Source: Microbacterium sp. W4I4
Lineage (GTDB): Bacteria; Actinomycetota; Actinomycetes; Actinomycetales; Microbacteriaceae
Assembly (NCBI RefSeq): GCF_030816235.1
Contig: NZ_JAUSXT010000001.1
Coordinates: forward strand, 1,860,001 to 1,924,000
Direction: 5' to 3'
Length of the DNA stretch: 64,000 nt
The notes below the pieces were generated by a model. That model did no database searches and was not told where the DNA came from. It was given only the letters and a program-made list of their open reading frames with translations. The position numbers and the translations under genes were made by a program. How positions within the stretch are numbered: position 1 is the first letter of the stretch; every line of letters begins with the position of its first letter. Shown here piece after piece: positions 54,407-63,600 of this stretch.

Positions 54407-54438
54407 GATCAGTAACATGTTCAGTATCGCATGTACTG
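54407..54438 (-). promoter_or_regulatory. hipBA operator/promoter region
   Basis: AT-rich DNA upstream of hipB holds an imperfect dyad CAGTAACATG (54410-54419) / CATGTACTG (54430-54438) and a TGATCA at 54407-54412. On the minus strand a GATACT -10-like hexamer lies between the half-sites. This is a plausible autoregulatory HipB site; it does not match the E. coli TATCC-N8-GGATA consensus. Confidence 0.5.
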
Positions 54439-54609
54439 GTTATTATTGCGACCGCTATCCGCAACGATCCATTGTGAGCCTTACCCTGGCATCCCTCGTC
54501 AGCAGGCACAGCGTGCGGCGCTGCCCGGGGAAGGCTGAGAAGCCAGCGCACTCCTAGGACGGCACGACGTGCGAGTCAGCCACCCCGACACCCCACGACC
54601 ACACCCTGC

Positions 54610-54640
54610 TTGACCTTCATCCTGGGTGAGAGTCGATCAT
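54610..54640 (+). promoter_or_regulatory. MerR-type promoter with 19-base spacer
   Basis: TTGACC (54610-54615) and GATCAT (54635-54640) are separated by 19 bases. The spacer holds a near-dyad CTTCATCC-T-GGGTGAGAG. Overlong spacers with an internal dyad are diagnostic of promoters twisted open by MerR-family regulators. The predicted start of transcription is close to the merR ATG at 54647, so the mRNA may be leaderless. Confidence 0.6.
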
Positions 54641-54646
54641 GAGTCC

Positions 54647-55741
54647 ATGGACGATTTCCGCGAACCCGAGCGGGGGCGGCAGACGCTGCAGATGATCGGC
54701 GACTTCGCGCGGGCGGTGGGCCTCAGCCCGAGCGCGCTGCGCGAGTATGGAGAGAGCGGACTGATCCCTCCGGCCACGGTCGAGGAGCGCACGGGATACC
54801 GTTACTACTCCCTCGATCAGCAGCAGCGCGGCATCTGGATCCGTCGGCTCCGAGACGCCGGGCTTCGCCTGGACCGGATCCACGAGGTTCTCGACGGCTC
54901 CCCCGCCGTCGCCGATGCCGTGCTCGATGACTGGCTCGCCGAATCCCGCCAGCGGACCTCCTCACTCTCCGACCTGGTGGACGATCTGAAGCTCAGCCTG
55001 CGCGCGCATGCCGGCGAGCATCCCGCACGGCGGACCTCGGCATCCTTCGACGCCGCCGTGCTCGCCTCAGCGATGGGGCAGCTGGGCCCGTCGACGGGCC
55101 ACGACGACGCGTTCGACACCGTGCTGGTGGAGCTGCACCCGCATGCGGCGACCGTGGCATCCACCGATCGATTCGTCCTGCTCGCCCGCACCGACGTGCC
55201 GGCGCGCGTCGACGGCCCGCCCGCGCGTGTCTGCCTACCCGTCGCCGATACCCTGACGTGGCTGCGCGGACGACGGAGCGCAGAGCTCATCCTCGAGCAG
55301 CCCGTCGGTCGCGAGCATCGCACCCGCGAACTGCACATCGCACTGCGCGATCCCGACGGCGGAGAACTCGGGTGGGACTCCCCCACCGATCTCTTCCCCG
55401 ACGTGCACAGAATCATCGCCGCGGCCGGCCCCACTGGCCGTCGGGTCGCCTTCGCGCGCGATGATCTGCGGATGCTCGTGGACGGTGCGGATGCCGACAG
55501 CATCCGCCTCGTCACCGACGAGGCGCGCGCCCGTCTGATGATCGGCCGCCGGACCTCGCACGGCACCGCCTCGGGACCGGATGCCGATCTCGAGCTGTCG
55601 AGATCCGCCCTCGCGCGCGTGGTCGAGGTCGCGGCAGAAGGAGAGATCACCTGCGACGTCGGCCACCAGGACGAACCGTTGCTCTGGAGATCGCCGCGCC
55701 AGCCGGACTTCGCGGCGATGATGATGCCGCGCATGGCATGA
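54647..55741 (+). CDS. MerR-family transcriptional regulator
   Basis: The protein has 364 residues from ATG 54647 (GTG 54626 is an alternative). Residues about 14-85 are the winged HTH with MIGDFARAVGLSPSALREYGESGLIPPATVEERTGYRYY, then IRRLRDAGLRLDRIHEVLDG. A short coiled coil (about 90-125) follows. The long C-terminal part (about 135-364) is a ligand-binding domain with no recognised family. It probably controls itself and the MFS exporter, whose ATG overlaps its stop (ATGA). The inducer is unknown. Confidence 0.87.
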   Translation: MDDFREPERGRQTLQMIGDFARAVGLSPSALREYGESGLIPPATVEERTGYRYYSLDQQQRGIWIRRLRDAGLRLDRIHEVLDGSPAVADAVLDDWLAESRQRTSSLSDLVDDLKLSLRAHAGEHPARRTSASFDAAVLASAMGQLGPSTGHDDAFDTVLVELHPHAATVASTDRFVLLARTDVPARVDGPPARVCLPVADTLTWLRGRRSAELILEQPVGREHRTRELHIALRDPDGGELGWDSPTDLFPDVHRIIAAAGPTGRRVAFARDDLRMLVDGADADSIRLVTDEARARLMIGRRTSHGTASGPDADLELSRSALARVVEVAAEGEITCDVGHQDEPLLWRSPRQPDFAAMMMPRMA

Positions 55742-56922
55742 GTCGCCTGCGGATGCCGCGCGGATTCACCGCGTGGGTCACGGCGTCGATCGGCGCCGAG
55801 CTCGGCGCGGGTGTGCTCGCCTTCGCGTTGACGTGGGTGGCGTCCGGTCTCGGGCCGAACATCGCATCCGCTGTGCTCACCCTCACCGTCGCACCCTCGG
55901 TCGTGCTCGGCCTGTTGGGCGGGGTCGTGGCGGACCGCTTCGGGCCTCGACGCGTCATGATCGCCGGCACGCTCGCACTGCTGATCATCAGCGCCGGCAC
56001 GGCCGTCGCCGTCGCTCTCTGGGGCGCACCCGCACCGCTTCTTCTTCTCGTGGCGGTGCTGATCGGCACCGTCTCGGCGTTCCACCGGCCCGCGGCCGGC
56101 GTGTTCCCACGGCTCTTCGTCGACGATGACGCGCTCGGCGCCGCGATGGCGCGAGCGGGAATGGCGAGCCAGCTCGCCCGAACGGTCGGGCCCCCGCTCG
56201 GCGGCCTGCTGATCGGCCTGATCGCGCTGAGCGGCGTCGCCCTGCTCGACGTCGCCGGATGCACGGTGATGCTCCTCACCCTCCTGCTCATCCGTCCACC
56301 CCTGGAGCGTGCGCCCGCGCGCGACACCGCCACGTTCCGGGGCATCGCCGAGGCGATGACGACCGCGCGTCGCGCCGGAGGCGTACCGGCGCTGCTGGGC
56401 GCGGTCGCCATCGTCGCGGGCGCGGTGATCCCCGCCGTCGTACTCGGCATCCCGCTCGCGGCGCGCGAGCGCGGCTGGACCGCCGCCGAAGCCGGCATCA
56501 TCGAAGCCGGCTGGATCGCCGGAGGCCTGGTCGCGGGAGCCTGGTACGCGTGGCGGGGAACCGCATCCGTGGCCTGGCGCCCCATGACGGCGGGCCCGAT
56601 CATCGTGGCCGCGGGCCTCGGCATCCTGGCACTCGCGCCCACCTGGACCTCAGCGATCGCCGGTACCGTCGTCGTGGGCGTCGGTGTGGTCGTCTTCACC
56701 GCGCACCTTTTCCCGACGTACGTGCTCCTCGCACCGACAGCGATGATCTCGCGTTTCCAGAGCCTGCTGATCCTCGCCCAGCAGGCACCTCAGCTGCTCG
56801 CGACCCCTCTCATCGGGGTGGCCGTCGCCGCCTTCGGAACCGGACCGATGATCGCCTCATCCGCACTGCTGGCCGTCGCCGCATCACTGGTCGTCGGCAG
56901 CGACGCCTCCCTGCGACGTTAG
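55738..56922 (+). CDS. MFS efflux transporter
   Basis: This 394-residue permease has about twelve membrane helices. The loop GGVVADRFGPRRVMIAG between helices 2 and 3 is the MFS signature, with RTVGPPLGGLLIGL in the MFS_3 (EntS-like) style. Coupled to the MerR regulator by a four-base overlap, so likely an inducible drug or metabolite exporter. Substrate not determined. Confidence 0.88.
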   Translation: MSRLRMPRGFTAWVTASIGAELGAGVLAFALTWVASGLGPNIASAVLTLTVAPSVVLGLLGGVVADRFGPRRVMIAGTLALLIISAGTAVAVALWGAPAPLLLLVAVLIGTVSAFHRPAAGVFPRLFVDDDALGAAMARAGMASQLARTVGPPLGGLLIGLIALSGVALLDVAGCTVMLLTLLLIRPPLERAPARDTATFRGIAEAMTTARRAGGVPALLGAVAIVAGAVIPAVVLGIPLAARERGWTAAEAGIIEAGWIAGGLVAGAWYAWRGTASVAWRPMTAGPIIVAAGLGILALAPTWTSAIAGTVVVGVGVVVFTAHLFPTYVLLAPTAMISRFQSLLILAQQAPQLLATPLIGVAVAAFGTGPMIASSALLAVAASLVVGSDASLRR

Positions 56923-56994
56923 GCACCTACAGTTCCTCGAGCATCATGGCCATCATCCGTGCTGGGGCCGAGGCGCCTGTCCGTCGCGCGACCG

Positions 56995-57621
56995 TCAGGC
57001 GATGGGGAACCTCGCCGCCAGCAGCGCGTGCACGCGCTCGGGATCGAATCCCTCTATGGCCGCCGACGCCGCGATCCGCTTCACCAGCAGGCCCGGCCAC
57101 AGCACGGCGAGTCCGTCCACCGAGAAGCTTCCGCCGAAGAGCGGCCAGTCGGCATCGAGGAAGCAGAGCACGCCGTGGACGGGCACCTCCTCGGCATCCA
57201 CCCCGCCCGAAGCAACAAGCACCGACGTGACGAGCGCGACCTGCTTGTGCACGCCGTCGACGAGCTTCGTGCCGTCGCGCCCGCCGGTGCGCAGGCTCTC
57301 GACCCGAGGACGGAAGATGCCGCCCGCGACCTCAAGTGCAGGGCGCTTGTTGCTGTACCGCTTGGCGTCGACGATCCACACTCCCGACGGCGCGACGACG
57401 ATGTGGTCGATGTTCGCGCGCGTACCCGGGATGCGCCGATCGTTGAGCACTCGGACCGACGGCGGGAGCTCGCTCAGGGTCGCTGCCAGCCTCTCCTCAC
57501 CGATCGCGCCGCGCTCCCAGACCCTCGTGCTCTGAGGTTCATCAGTGAGCGCAAGGATCAGACCGCCCACCGCGAGACTTCTCTTCCAGCGTGAGAAACC
57601 ACGTCTGCGCGTACGTCTCAT
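56995..57621 (-). CDS. NERD-domain protein, nuclease-related
   Basis: This 208-residue protein starts at ATG 57621 with a basic N-terminus and one possible membrane segment (SLAVGGLILAL). The NERD domain spans about residues 40-140: ERGAIGEERLAATL, RANIDHIVVAPSGVWIVDAKRY with the Asp and DAK residues typical of restriction-like nuclease folds. The C-terminus VKRIAASAAIEGFDPERVHALLAARFP matches the family. Function is presumed nucleic-acid related; no activity is known. It diverges from the dGTPase gene (66 bases). Confidence 0.8.
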   Translation of the reverse strand: MRRTRRRGFSRWKRSLAVGGLILALTDEPQSTRVWERGAIGEERLAATLSELPPSVRVLNDRRIPGTRANIDHIVVAPSGVWIVDAKRYSNKRPALEVAGGIFRPRVESLRTGGRDGTKLVDGVHKQVALVTSVLVASGGVDAEEVPVHGVLCFLDADWPLFGGSFSVDGLAVLWPGLLVKRIAASAAIEGFDPERVHALLAARFPIA

Positions 57622-57687
57622 GCGGGAAGTGACGTCTCGCGAGGACAGTGTCGAGCTGCACGACCCCACCCATGCCACACTGATTTC

Positions 57688-59187
57688 ATGGCCGAGCAGC
57701 AGACCTCCGACCCCCGCCAGGCGCGACGCCTGCCCGAGACGCTCGACGAGTTCCAGCAGGCCGAGGGACATCCGAATTTCCGGGTGGACATCGAGCGCAT
57801 CCGCTTCTCGCCCTACTATTCGCGGCTCTCCGCCGTCACCCAGGTCATCTCGCAGACCGGCGCAGGCCTGGCCGTGCACAACCGGCTCACGCACTCCATC
57901 AAGGTCGCCGCCGTGGCGCGCGCGATCGCCACGCACTTGTCCACCCGCACCGACGAAGCCGCCCGCATCGTCACCGAGCTCGGCGGCGCGCACCCCGTCG
58001 TCGTGCAGGCCGCCGCGGCCGCACACGATCTCGGCCACCCGCCGTTCGGGCACCTCGGCGAATACACGCTCGACCGCATCGCCCGCACCCGGTTCGGACT
58101 GAGCGAGGGCTTCGAGGGCAACGCCCAGACCTACCGCATCCTCACCCGCCTCGACGAGCACGACCGTCCCGGCGTCGGCCTCAACCTCACCGCAGCCGTC
58201 CGCACCGCCGTGCTCAAGTACCCGTGGCGGCGCGGAGAAGGCGGCAAGCGCCGGGGAGGCGCGAGCAAGTTCAACTATTACGCCATCGACGAGCAGGATG
58301 CCGTGGCCGCGGCATCCGCCTACCCCCTGATCGAACCCGGCCAGCAGAGCGTCGAATGCTCGATCATGGACATCTCCGACGACATCGCGTACTCGCTGCA
58401 CGACCTCGACGACTTCTACCGCGCCGGCCTGCTCAACCAGGCCACGCTCTCGGCGGAGTTCCGATCCTGGCATCGCGATCTCGCCAAGCTGCGCGCTGCC
58501 GACGTGGCGACCCTCGCCGCCGACACGCGGACCCCGGGGCACTCCCTCGAGCTGCTCTGGCGGCGGCTCCGGGACAAGGATGCCTGGATCGCCGACCCCG
58601 ATGCCTTCAGCGGCGCGGTCGCCAAGGTCTCGGCCGAGGTGATCGACGGTCTGGTCGCCGAGCCCTTCGACGGGTCGCTGGCCAGCGAGCGCTCCCTGGC
58701 CCGTTTCACCACCGGCTGGATCGCCCGTCTGCAGTCCTCGGTCGAGGTGCACCGGCATCCCGACATCCGGTCCGGGCACGTCAGCCTGAACCGCCAGGCC
58801 TGGCATGAGGTCGCGGTGCTGAAGTTCCTGCACGAGCGGTTCATCCTCGAGCGCCCCGACCTCACCGTGTACCAGCGCGGGCAGGCCGGGATCCTGGAGC
58901 GGCTCGTCGAGGGCTTCACCGCCTGGCTCGACGACCCGCGCGACGCCCGCCGCGCCCCGCGCCGCCTGATCGACCTGGTCGACCTCGCGGTCGACGACTA
59001 TCGCCGGCTGCGACGGGAGGCACCACGCCTGGTCGGTCCGCGGACGGACGCCGATCTCGATTCCCTGGCGCGCGGTCGCGGCATCATCGACTACGTCGCC
59101 TCCTTGACCGATTCCCAGGCCATCTCGTTGGACGCGCTGCTGGCCGGACACACCGAGCGGCTCTGGGATGCCGGACAGGGACTGTGA
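57688..59187 (+). CDS. dgt: Deoxyguanosinetriphosphate triphosphohydrolase
   Basis: This 499-residue HD-superfamily enzyme hydrolyses dGTP to deoxyguanosine and triphosphate. Active site: RLTHSIKV (first His), AAAHDLGHPPFGHLGEYTLD (HD pair and the catalytic His/Glu) and MDISDDIAYSLHDLDDF (later Asp). FRVDIERIRFSPYYSRLSAVTQV is the family N-terminus. Its stop overlaps the next gene's GTG. Usually a housekeeping pool regulator, also used in phage defence. Confidence 0.93.
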   Translation: MAEQQTSDPRQARRLPETLDEFQQAEGHPNFRVDIERIRFSPYYSRLSAVTQVISQTGAGLAVHNRLTHSIKVAAVARAIATHLSTRTDEAARIVTELGGAHPVVVQAAAAAHDLGHPPFGHLGEYTLDRIARTRFGLSEGFEGNAQTYRILTRLDEHDRPGVGLNLTAAVRTAVLKYPWRRGEGGKRRGGASKFNYYAIDEQDAVAAASAYPLIEPGQQSVECSIMDISDDIAYSLHDLDDFYRAGLLNQATLSAEFRSWHRDLAKLRAADVATLAADTRTPGHSLELLWRRLRDKDAWIADPDAFSGAVAKVSAEVIDGLVAEPFDGSLASERSLARFTTGWIARLQSSVEVHRHPDIRSGHVSLNRQAWHEVAVLKFLHERFILERPDLTVYQRGQAGILERLVEGFTAWLDDPRDARRAPRRLIDLVDLAVDDYRRLRREAPRLVGPRTDADLDSLARGRGIIDYVASLTDSQAISLDALLAGHTERLWDAGQGL

Positions 59188-59504
59188 CGATGAGCGCTGA
59201 CACACCGAGCACGGACAACACGAACATCCGCCGCATCGAGCTCACCCTGCGCAAGCCCTGGCTGAAGCTCTACGCCGGCATCCGCCCGACCCTCGTCATC
59301 CGGGGCCATGGCCAGCCGACCCAGTGGGGGCACGGCACCTGGCAGGTGCCCGCAGACGAGACCGTCACACTGGGTGTCTTCCTGTTCAACCGGATGTGGC
59401 GCTTCGGCGAGGCGGAGATCGCGATCGAGCCCGGCCGCACCCCCGCGATCACCTATCGGGCACCGGTGCTGCCGTTCGGCCGCGGACGGATCCGCGCCGA
59501 CTGA
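59184..59504 (+). CDS. Small conserved-looking protein of unknown function
   Basis: The protein has 106 residues; it starts at GTG 59184 overlapping the dgt stop, or at ATG 59190. The sequence is beta-rich: IRRIELTLRKPWLKLYAGIRPTLVIRGHGQPTQWGHGTWQVPADETVTLGVFLFNRMWRFG, with several Trp/Phe and a hydrophobic core. It resembles a small immunoglobulin-like or lipocalin-like domain only in pattern. Coupling to dgt suggests coexpression. I do not recognise the family. Confidence 0.7.
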   Translation: MTMSADTPSTDNTNIRRIELTLRKPWLKLYAGIRPTLVIRGHGQPTQWGHGTWQVPADETVTLGVFLFNRMWRFGEAEIAIEPGRTPAITYRAPVLPFGRGRIRAD

Positions 59505-59520
59505 GATGCCCGAACGCGCA

Positions 59521-59553
59521 GAACCGGCCGGGTCAAGATGACCCGGCCGGTTC
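59521..59553. terminator. Bidirectional terminator hairpin
   Basis: Perfect 15-bp arms (GAACCGGCCGGGTCA, 59521-59535, and its complement 59539-59553) close on a 3-base loop between two convergent genes. A duplicated TCAGACGACCTCG follows (59561-59590). Confidence 0.85.
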
Positions 59554-59577
59554 CGGAATGTCAGACGACCTCGGGTG

Positions 59578-59841
59578 TCAGACGACCTCGTCACCTGCGC
59601 CGGGCTCACGCACCGTGCGGCGCGTGGCATTGCCACCGTCGGCAGAGCCCTCCGTGCGGGTGACGACATCGGTCCTGCGACGACGTGCCATCAGGATGAT
59701 GCCCACCAGGAAGACGACCACACCCGCGCCCATGAGGATGTAGCCGATCAGGTCGAGATCCGCCCACTCGACCTGGATGTTCAGGGCGAAGGTGAGGATC
59801 GCGCCGATCACGAACAGAACGACTCCGGTACCGATGCTCAT
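59578..59841 (-). CDS. DUF6458-like small membrane protein
   Basis: This 87-residue protein starts at ATG 59841 with GGGAG seven bases before. Two helices span residues about 4-24 and 36-58 (MSIGTGVVLFVIGAILTFAL, LIGYILMGAGVVVFLVGIILMA), followed by RRRR and a polar tail. This shape matches actinobacterial DUF6458 proteins. Function unknown. The stop abuts a 17-base direct duplication that includes a second TCA. Confidence 0.78.
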   Translation of the reverse strand: MSIGTGVVLFVIGAILTFALNIQVEWADLDLIGYILMGAGVVVFLVGIILMARRRRTDVVTRTEGSADGGNATRRTVREPGAGDEVV

Positions 59842-59949
59842 GGCATGCTCCCTTTCGTACACGCGGGGCCTGAATGCCCCGTTGCGCCCTCAGGCTAGTC
59901 GATGCACGCGACGGTCAGGAAGGGCTTGACAACGTTCGGCCGGAGTCCG

Positions 59950-60594
59950 TCATCCCGCGCTGGCCGCTGCCTCTGCGCGCGCTCGGCGTCGCCACCACCA
60001 CAGTCCACCGCCGCCGAGCAGCACCACCGGCACGGCGATCACCGCGATCAGGCCGAGGTTCACGGTGGACTCCTCCACAGCATCCACCGGGATGGGCCGC
60101 GGCGTGTCGGCCACCCCGTGAATCGACGCGGCGTGGGCGGTGCGAACCAGCGCACGCTCCTGATCGCCGACGAACGCGCTCAGCACCGAAGTGACCCGCA
60201 CCTCGCCGTCCGGTATCGACCCGATGACGACATCCGCTTCCCAGGTCTGCTCCTGCGCTGCGCCGAGCGTGACCTCCCACGTCAGGTGCGAGCCCTCGAC
60301 GTCGCCATCAGAAGCATCCGCCACCGACACGTACGGGGGAAGCTCGAGCACGGTGCGAACAGGGACCTCGACGGTTCCCGTGTTGGACACGGTGGCGGTG
60401 AGCGTCACCTCGTCTCCCGAACGGACGACGTCCTGGTCCGCGGTCAGAGTCACCGAGAGCTCTGCCTGTGCGGATGATTCGGATGATTCGGTCCCCTGCA
60501 CTGCGGAGGCAGGAAGCGGTGCCGCCCAGAGAATCGGGGCCGACAGCAGCGCGGCCAGCACCGCCTTCGACAGCGTGCGGCGATGAATGCGCAT
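59950..60594 (-). CDS. Secreted/membrane protein with a CARDB/DUF11-like domain
   Basis: This 214-residue protein has a signal peptide (about 1-32, ending ASA), a single Ig-like DUF11/CARDB domain (AELSVTLTADQDVVRSGDEVTLTATVSNTGTVEVP) to about residue 160, then a C-terminal helix (LGLIAVIAVPVVLLGGGGLWWW) and an Arg/Ala tail. No LPXTG is present, so anchoring is by the helix. AAAGGAG precedes the ATG. It lies downstream of the sortase-anchored repeat protein and shares its domain type, suggesting a common surface structure. Confidence 0.75.
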   Translation of the reverse strand: MRIHRRTLSKAVLAALLSAPILWAAPLPASAVQGTESSESSAQAELSVTLTADQDVVRSGDEVTLTATVSNTGTVEVPVRTVLELPPYVSVADASDGDVEGSHLTWEVTLGAAQEQTWEADVVIGSIPDGEVRVTSVLSAFVGDQERALVRTAHAASIHGVADTPRPIPVDAVEESTVNLGLIAVIAVPVVLLGGGGLWWWRRRARAEAAASAG

Positions 60595-60616
60595 TCAAGA
60601 ACTCCTTTCACGGAAG

Positions 60617-60653
60617 GAGGCGGGCCGGTCTCCGAGGAGTACCGACCCGCCTC
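60617..60653. terminator. Hairpin between the surface-protein gene and the next gene
   Basis: Arms GAGGCGGGCCGGT (60617-60629) and ACCGACCCGCCTC (60641-60653) pair with one mismatch around an 11-base loop. It lies 13 bases after the surface-protein stop on the minus strand and ends 22 bases before the next start, so termination or attenuation is likely. Confidence 0.7.
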
Positions 60654-60666
60654 TCACCGCGTGATG

Positions 60667-63600
60667 TCAGATCGCTTCGCGACGACGCCGGATGAGGATC
60701 AGAGCCAGACCCGCGAGCAGTGCTGCCGCACCGCCGACGAGACCCACCAGGTTCCACTCCTGCCCGGTCTGCGGCAGCGTGCCCGGCCGGTCCACGGTCG
60801 TGGTCGTGCCGCAGGCATCGTCATCCGCACCCGTCAGGCAGTTTCCGCCTGCCGGGGTCACGATCACGTTCTCCAGCTTGCCGTCTCCGGCGCCGGCGGC
60901 TTTCACCGTGACCGAGTAGGTGATGGTCGCCGAGGCGCCCACCTCGAGGGGGCCGGCCCAGGTCAGCCTCGGAGCCGCATACAGGGCGCCGCCCGTGGCA
61001 TCGTCGTTGAACGACGCGTCGTCCAGCACCGCCGACATGTCGTCGGTGAAGGCCGCCGGGCTGTCGTCCGTGTAGGCCGCCTCGCCCGTGTTCGTCACGA
61101 CCACGGTGTACGTCACCTTCTCACCGGGCTTGACGCTGTCGGTGCTCGCGGTCTTCGTGACCCCGAACGAACGCGTCGGCGTGTCGGTGAAGCAGCCATC
61201 GGGCTCCGTGCACGCGCCGGACGGGTCCGGCGACGACACCACGTTGCGCAGGTGCTGATCACCAGTCGTGTGCGCCCCGACGGTCACCGTGTAGGTCACC
61301 GTCTTCGTCGCACCCACCGGCAGCTCGAGCGCCCAGGCGAGCGTCGGCTCGGTGAACACGGCACCGTCCGTCGCGTCGCCGTTGTAGACGGCGTCATCCA
61401 GCACACCCGACAGATCGTCCGTCAGCACGGCCGGGTCTGCTGCCGTGTACGCCGCGGCGCCGGTGTTGCGCGCCGTGATGGTGTACACGACCTCGTCACC
61501 CGGGTTCGCGACCGACGTCGACGCGAGCTTCTCGAAGGCGAAGGCCTTCACGGGGTTCGAGGTGCCGCAGACGTCGCAGTCACCGCCGGGACCCGTCGGG
61601 ACCACGGCGTTGGTCAGGATGCCGTCGCCCTGGCCCACCGGGTTGACCGTGACCGAGTAGGTGATGGTGATCGACTCGCCCGCGGCCAGCTCACCGGTCC
61701 AGCTCAACACGTCGCCGGAGACGACCGCCTCCCCATCGGCATCCTCGTTGTACGTCGCATCATCGAGAACCTTCGACAGATCGTCCGTGAAGGATGCCGG
61801 GTCGGCGTCGGTGTAGTCGACAGCGCCCACGTTCGCGACGACGACTCGGTAGGTCACGGTCTGACCGGGACTCACGTCACCGGCCGGATCCGAGCTCTTG
61901 GCGAGCGTGTACCCGCGCACGGGGTTCTCGGTGATGCAGTCGCCGTCGCATGTCGACCCCGGGACCGTGCCGATCACGGCGTTGCGGATCTCTCCGTCTC
62001 CGCTGCCCGCCGCACCGACGGTCACCGAGTAGACGATCTGCACGGACTCGCCTGCCGCGAGCGGACCGGCCCAGGTGAGAGCCGAGCCCGCGACGGATGC
62101 GCCGCCGGTGACATCGTCGTTGTAGACGGCGTCATCGAGCACACCCGACAGGTCGTCCTCGAACGATGCCGGATCCTGGGCGGTGTAGTCGGCCGTGCCG
62201 CTGTTGCGGGCGGTGATGGTGTACGTCACCACGTCGCCCGCCTGCACCGGACCTGTCGCCGAAGACGTCTTGCTCAGCGTCAGCGTGCGGACGGCCGTCT
62301 CGGTGATGCAGTCCTCGACCTGCTCGCACACGCCACCGGGGCTGGCCGGACGCACGGCGTTGCGAACGTTCCGGTCGCCCAGATCGGGGTCGTTCACGGT
62401 CACCGAGTAGGTGACCGTCTTCGTCTCCCCTACGGCGAGGGCGCCCTCCCACGAGAGGGTCCCGCCGCTGAGGGTGGCTCCGCCCGTGGCGTCGCCGTTG
62501 TAGGCGGCGTCATCGAGCACACCGGACAGATCGTCCTTGAACGACGCCGGCTCGGCGGCGGTGTAGTCGACCTGACCGGTGTTCGAGACGGTCACGGTGT
62601 AGGTGATCGTCTCGCCCGGCTCGACCTCGGACTCGGATGCCGTCTTGACGACCGTGTACGCCCCCGAGGGGATGCGCACGTTGCACGCCACGTTGTCGGT
62701 ACCGGCGGGGCAGTCACCGCCGTTGGTCGTGATGACCGCGTTGTTCAGCCTGCGGTCACCACCGGCGGAGGCGTCTCCGACCGTCACCGAGTAGGTGATG
62801 GTTCGGGTCTCGCCCACGGCGAGAGCACCGGACCACGACAGGGTCGGGTCGGCGAAGACGGCACCACCCGTGGCGTCGCCGTTGTACGACGCGTCATCGA
62901 GCACCTCTGACATGTCGTCGGTGAGGGCGGCCGGGTCAGCGGTCGTGTACGGCGCCTTACCGGTGTTGCGAATGCTGAGCGTGTAGGTGATCACGTCACC
63001 GGTCACGACCTCGGTCGCGTCGGCGGACTTCACCACGCTGAACGATTGCACGGGAGTGGTGGTCGAACACCTGACGCATTCGCCGAGCTCACCGGGCACC
63101 ACGGTGTTGTCGAGGGAACCATCACCCACGTTCCGGTCGCGGACAGTCACGGAGTAGGTGATGGTGGCCGTCTCGCCGACCTCGAGAGGTCCTGCCCAGC
63201 GCAGCTGCGCCCCGCTCACGGTCGGCGCATCCGACGACGTGCTGCCCGAGAAGGAGACCGCAGCATCGCCGTTGTAGGCGGCATCGTCGAGAACCCCGGT
63301 GAGGTCGTCGACCACAGTGGCCGGCGTCTCAGCGGTGAAGGGCACGTTGCCCGTGTTCGCGACCTCGATGGTGTACGTGAGCGTGTCGCCCAGCTGCACA
63401 TCATCAGCCGATGCCGACTTGGTGACCGTGTACGCCGGCTGGGGGCAGAGGGCGCTCGGACGCATCTGCGCCAGGAAGCCCTCGAATCCGGGACCGGACT
63501 GGATCTGGACGATGATCGTGTTCAGACCGGTCTTCCAGTCGCTCGCCAGTGTCGTCTGCGCGGCGTTCTCCAGAGCGAAGCCGCCGTAGTAGTACGACCC

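Noticed and set aside
59561..59590. Direct duplication TCAGACGACCTCG as a mobile-element footprint
   Set aside because: Only two short tandem copies at the end of a small gene; more likely a local slippage duplication.
60583..62910. Long plus-strand frame opposite the DUF11 surface protein
   Set aside because: It mirrors the repeats of the real gene; it has no domain and no ribosome-binding site.
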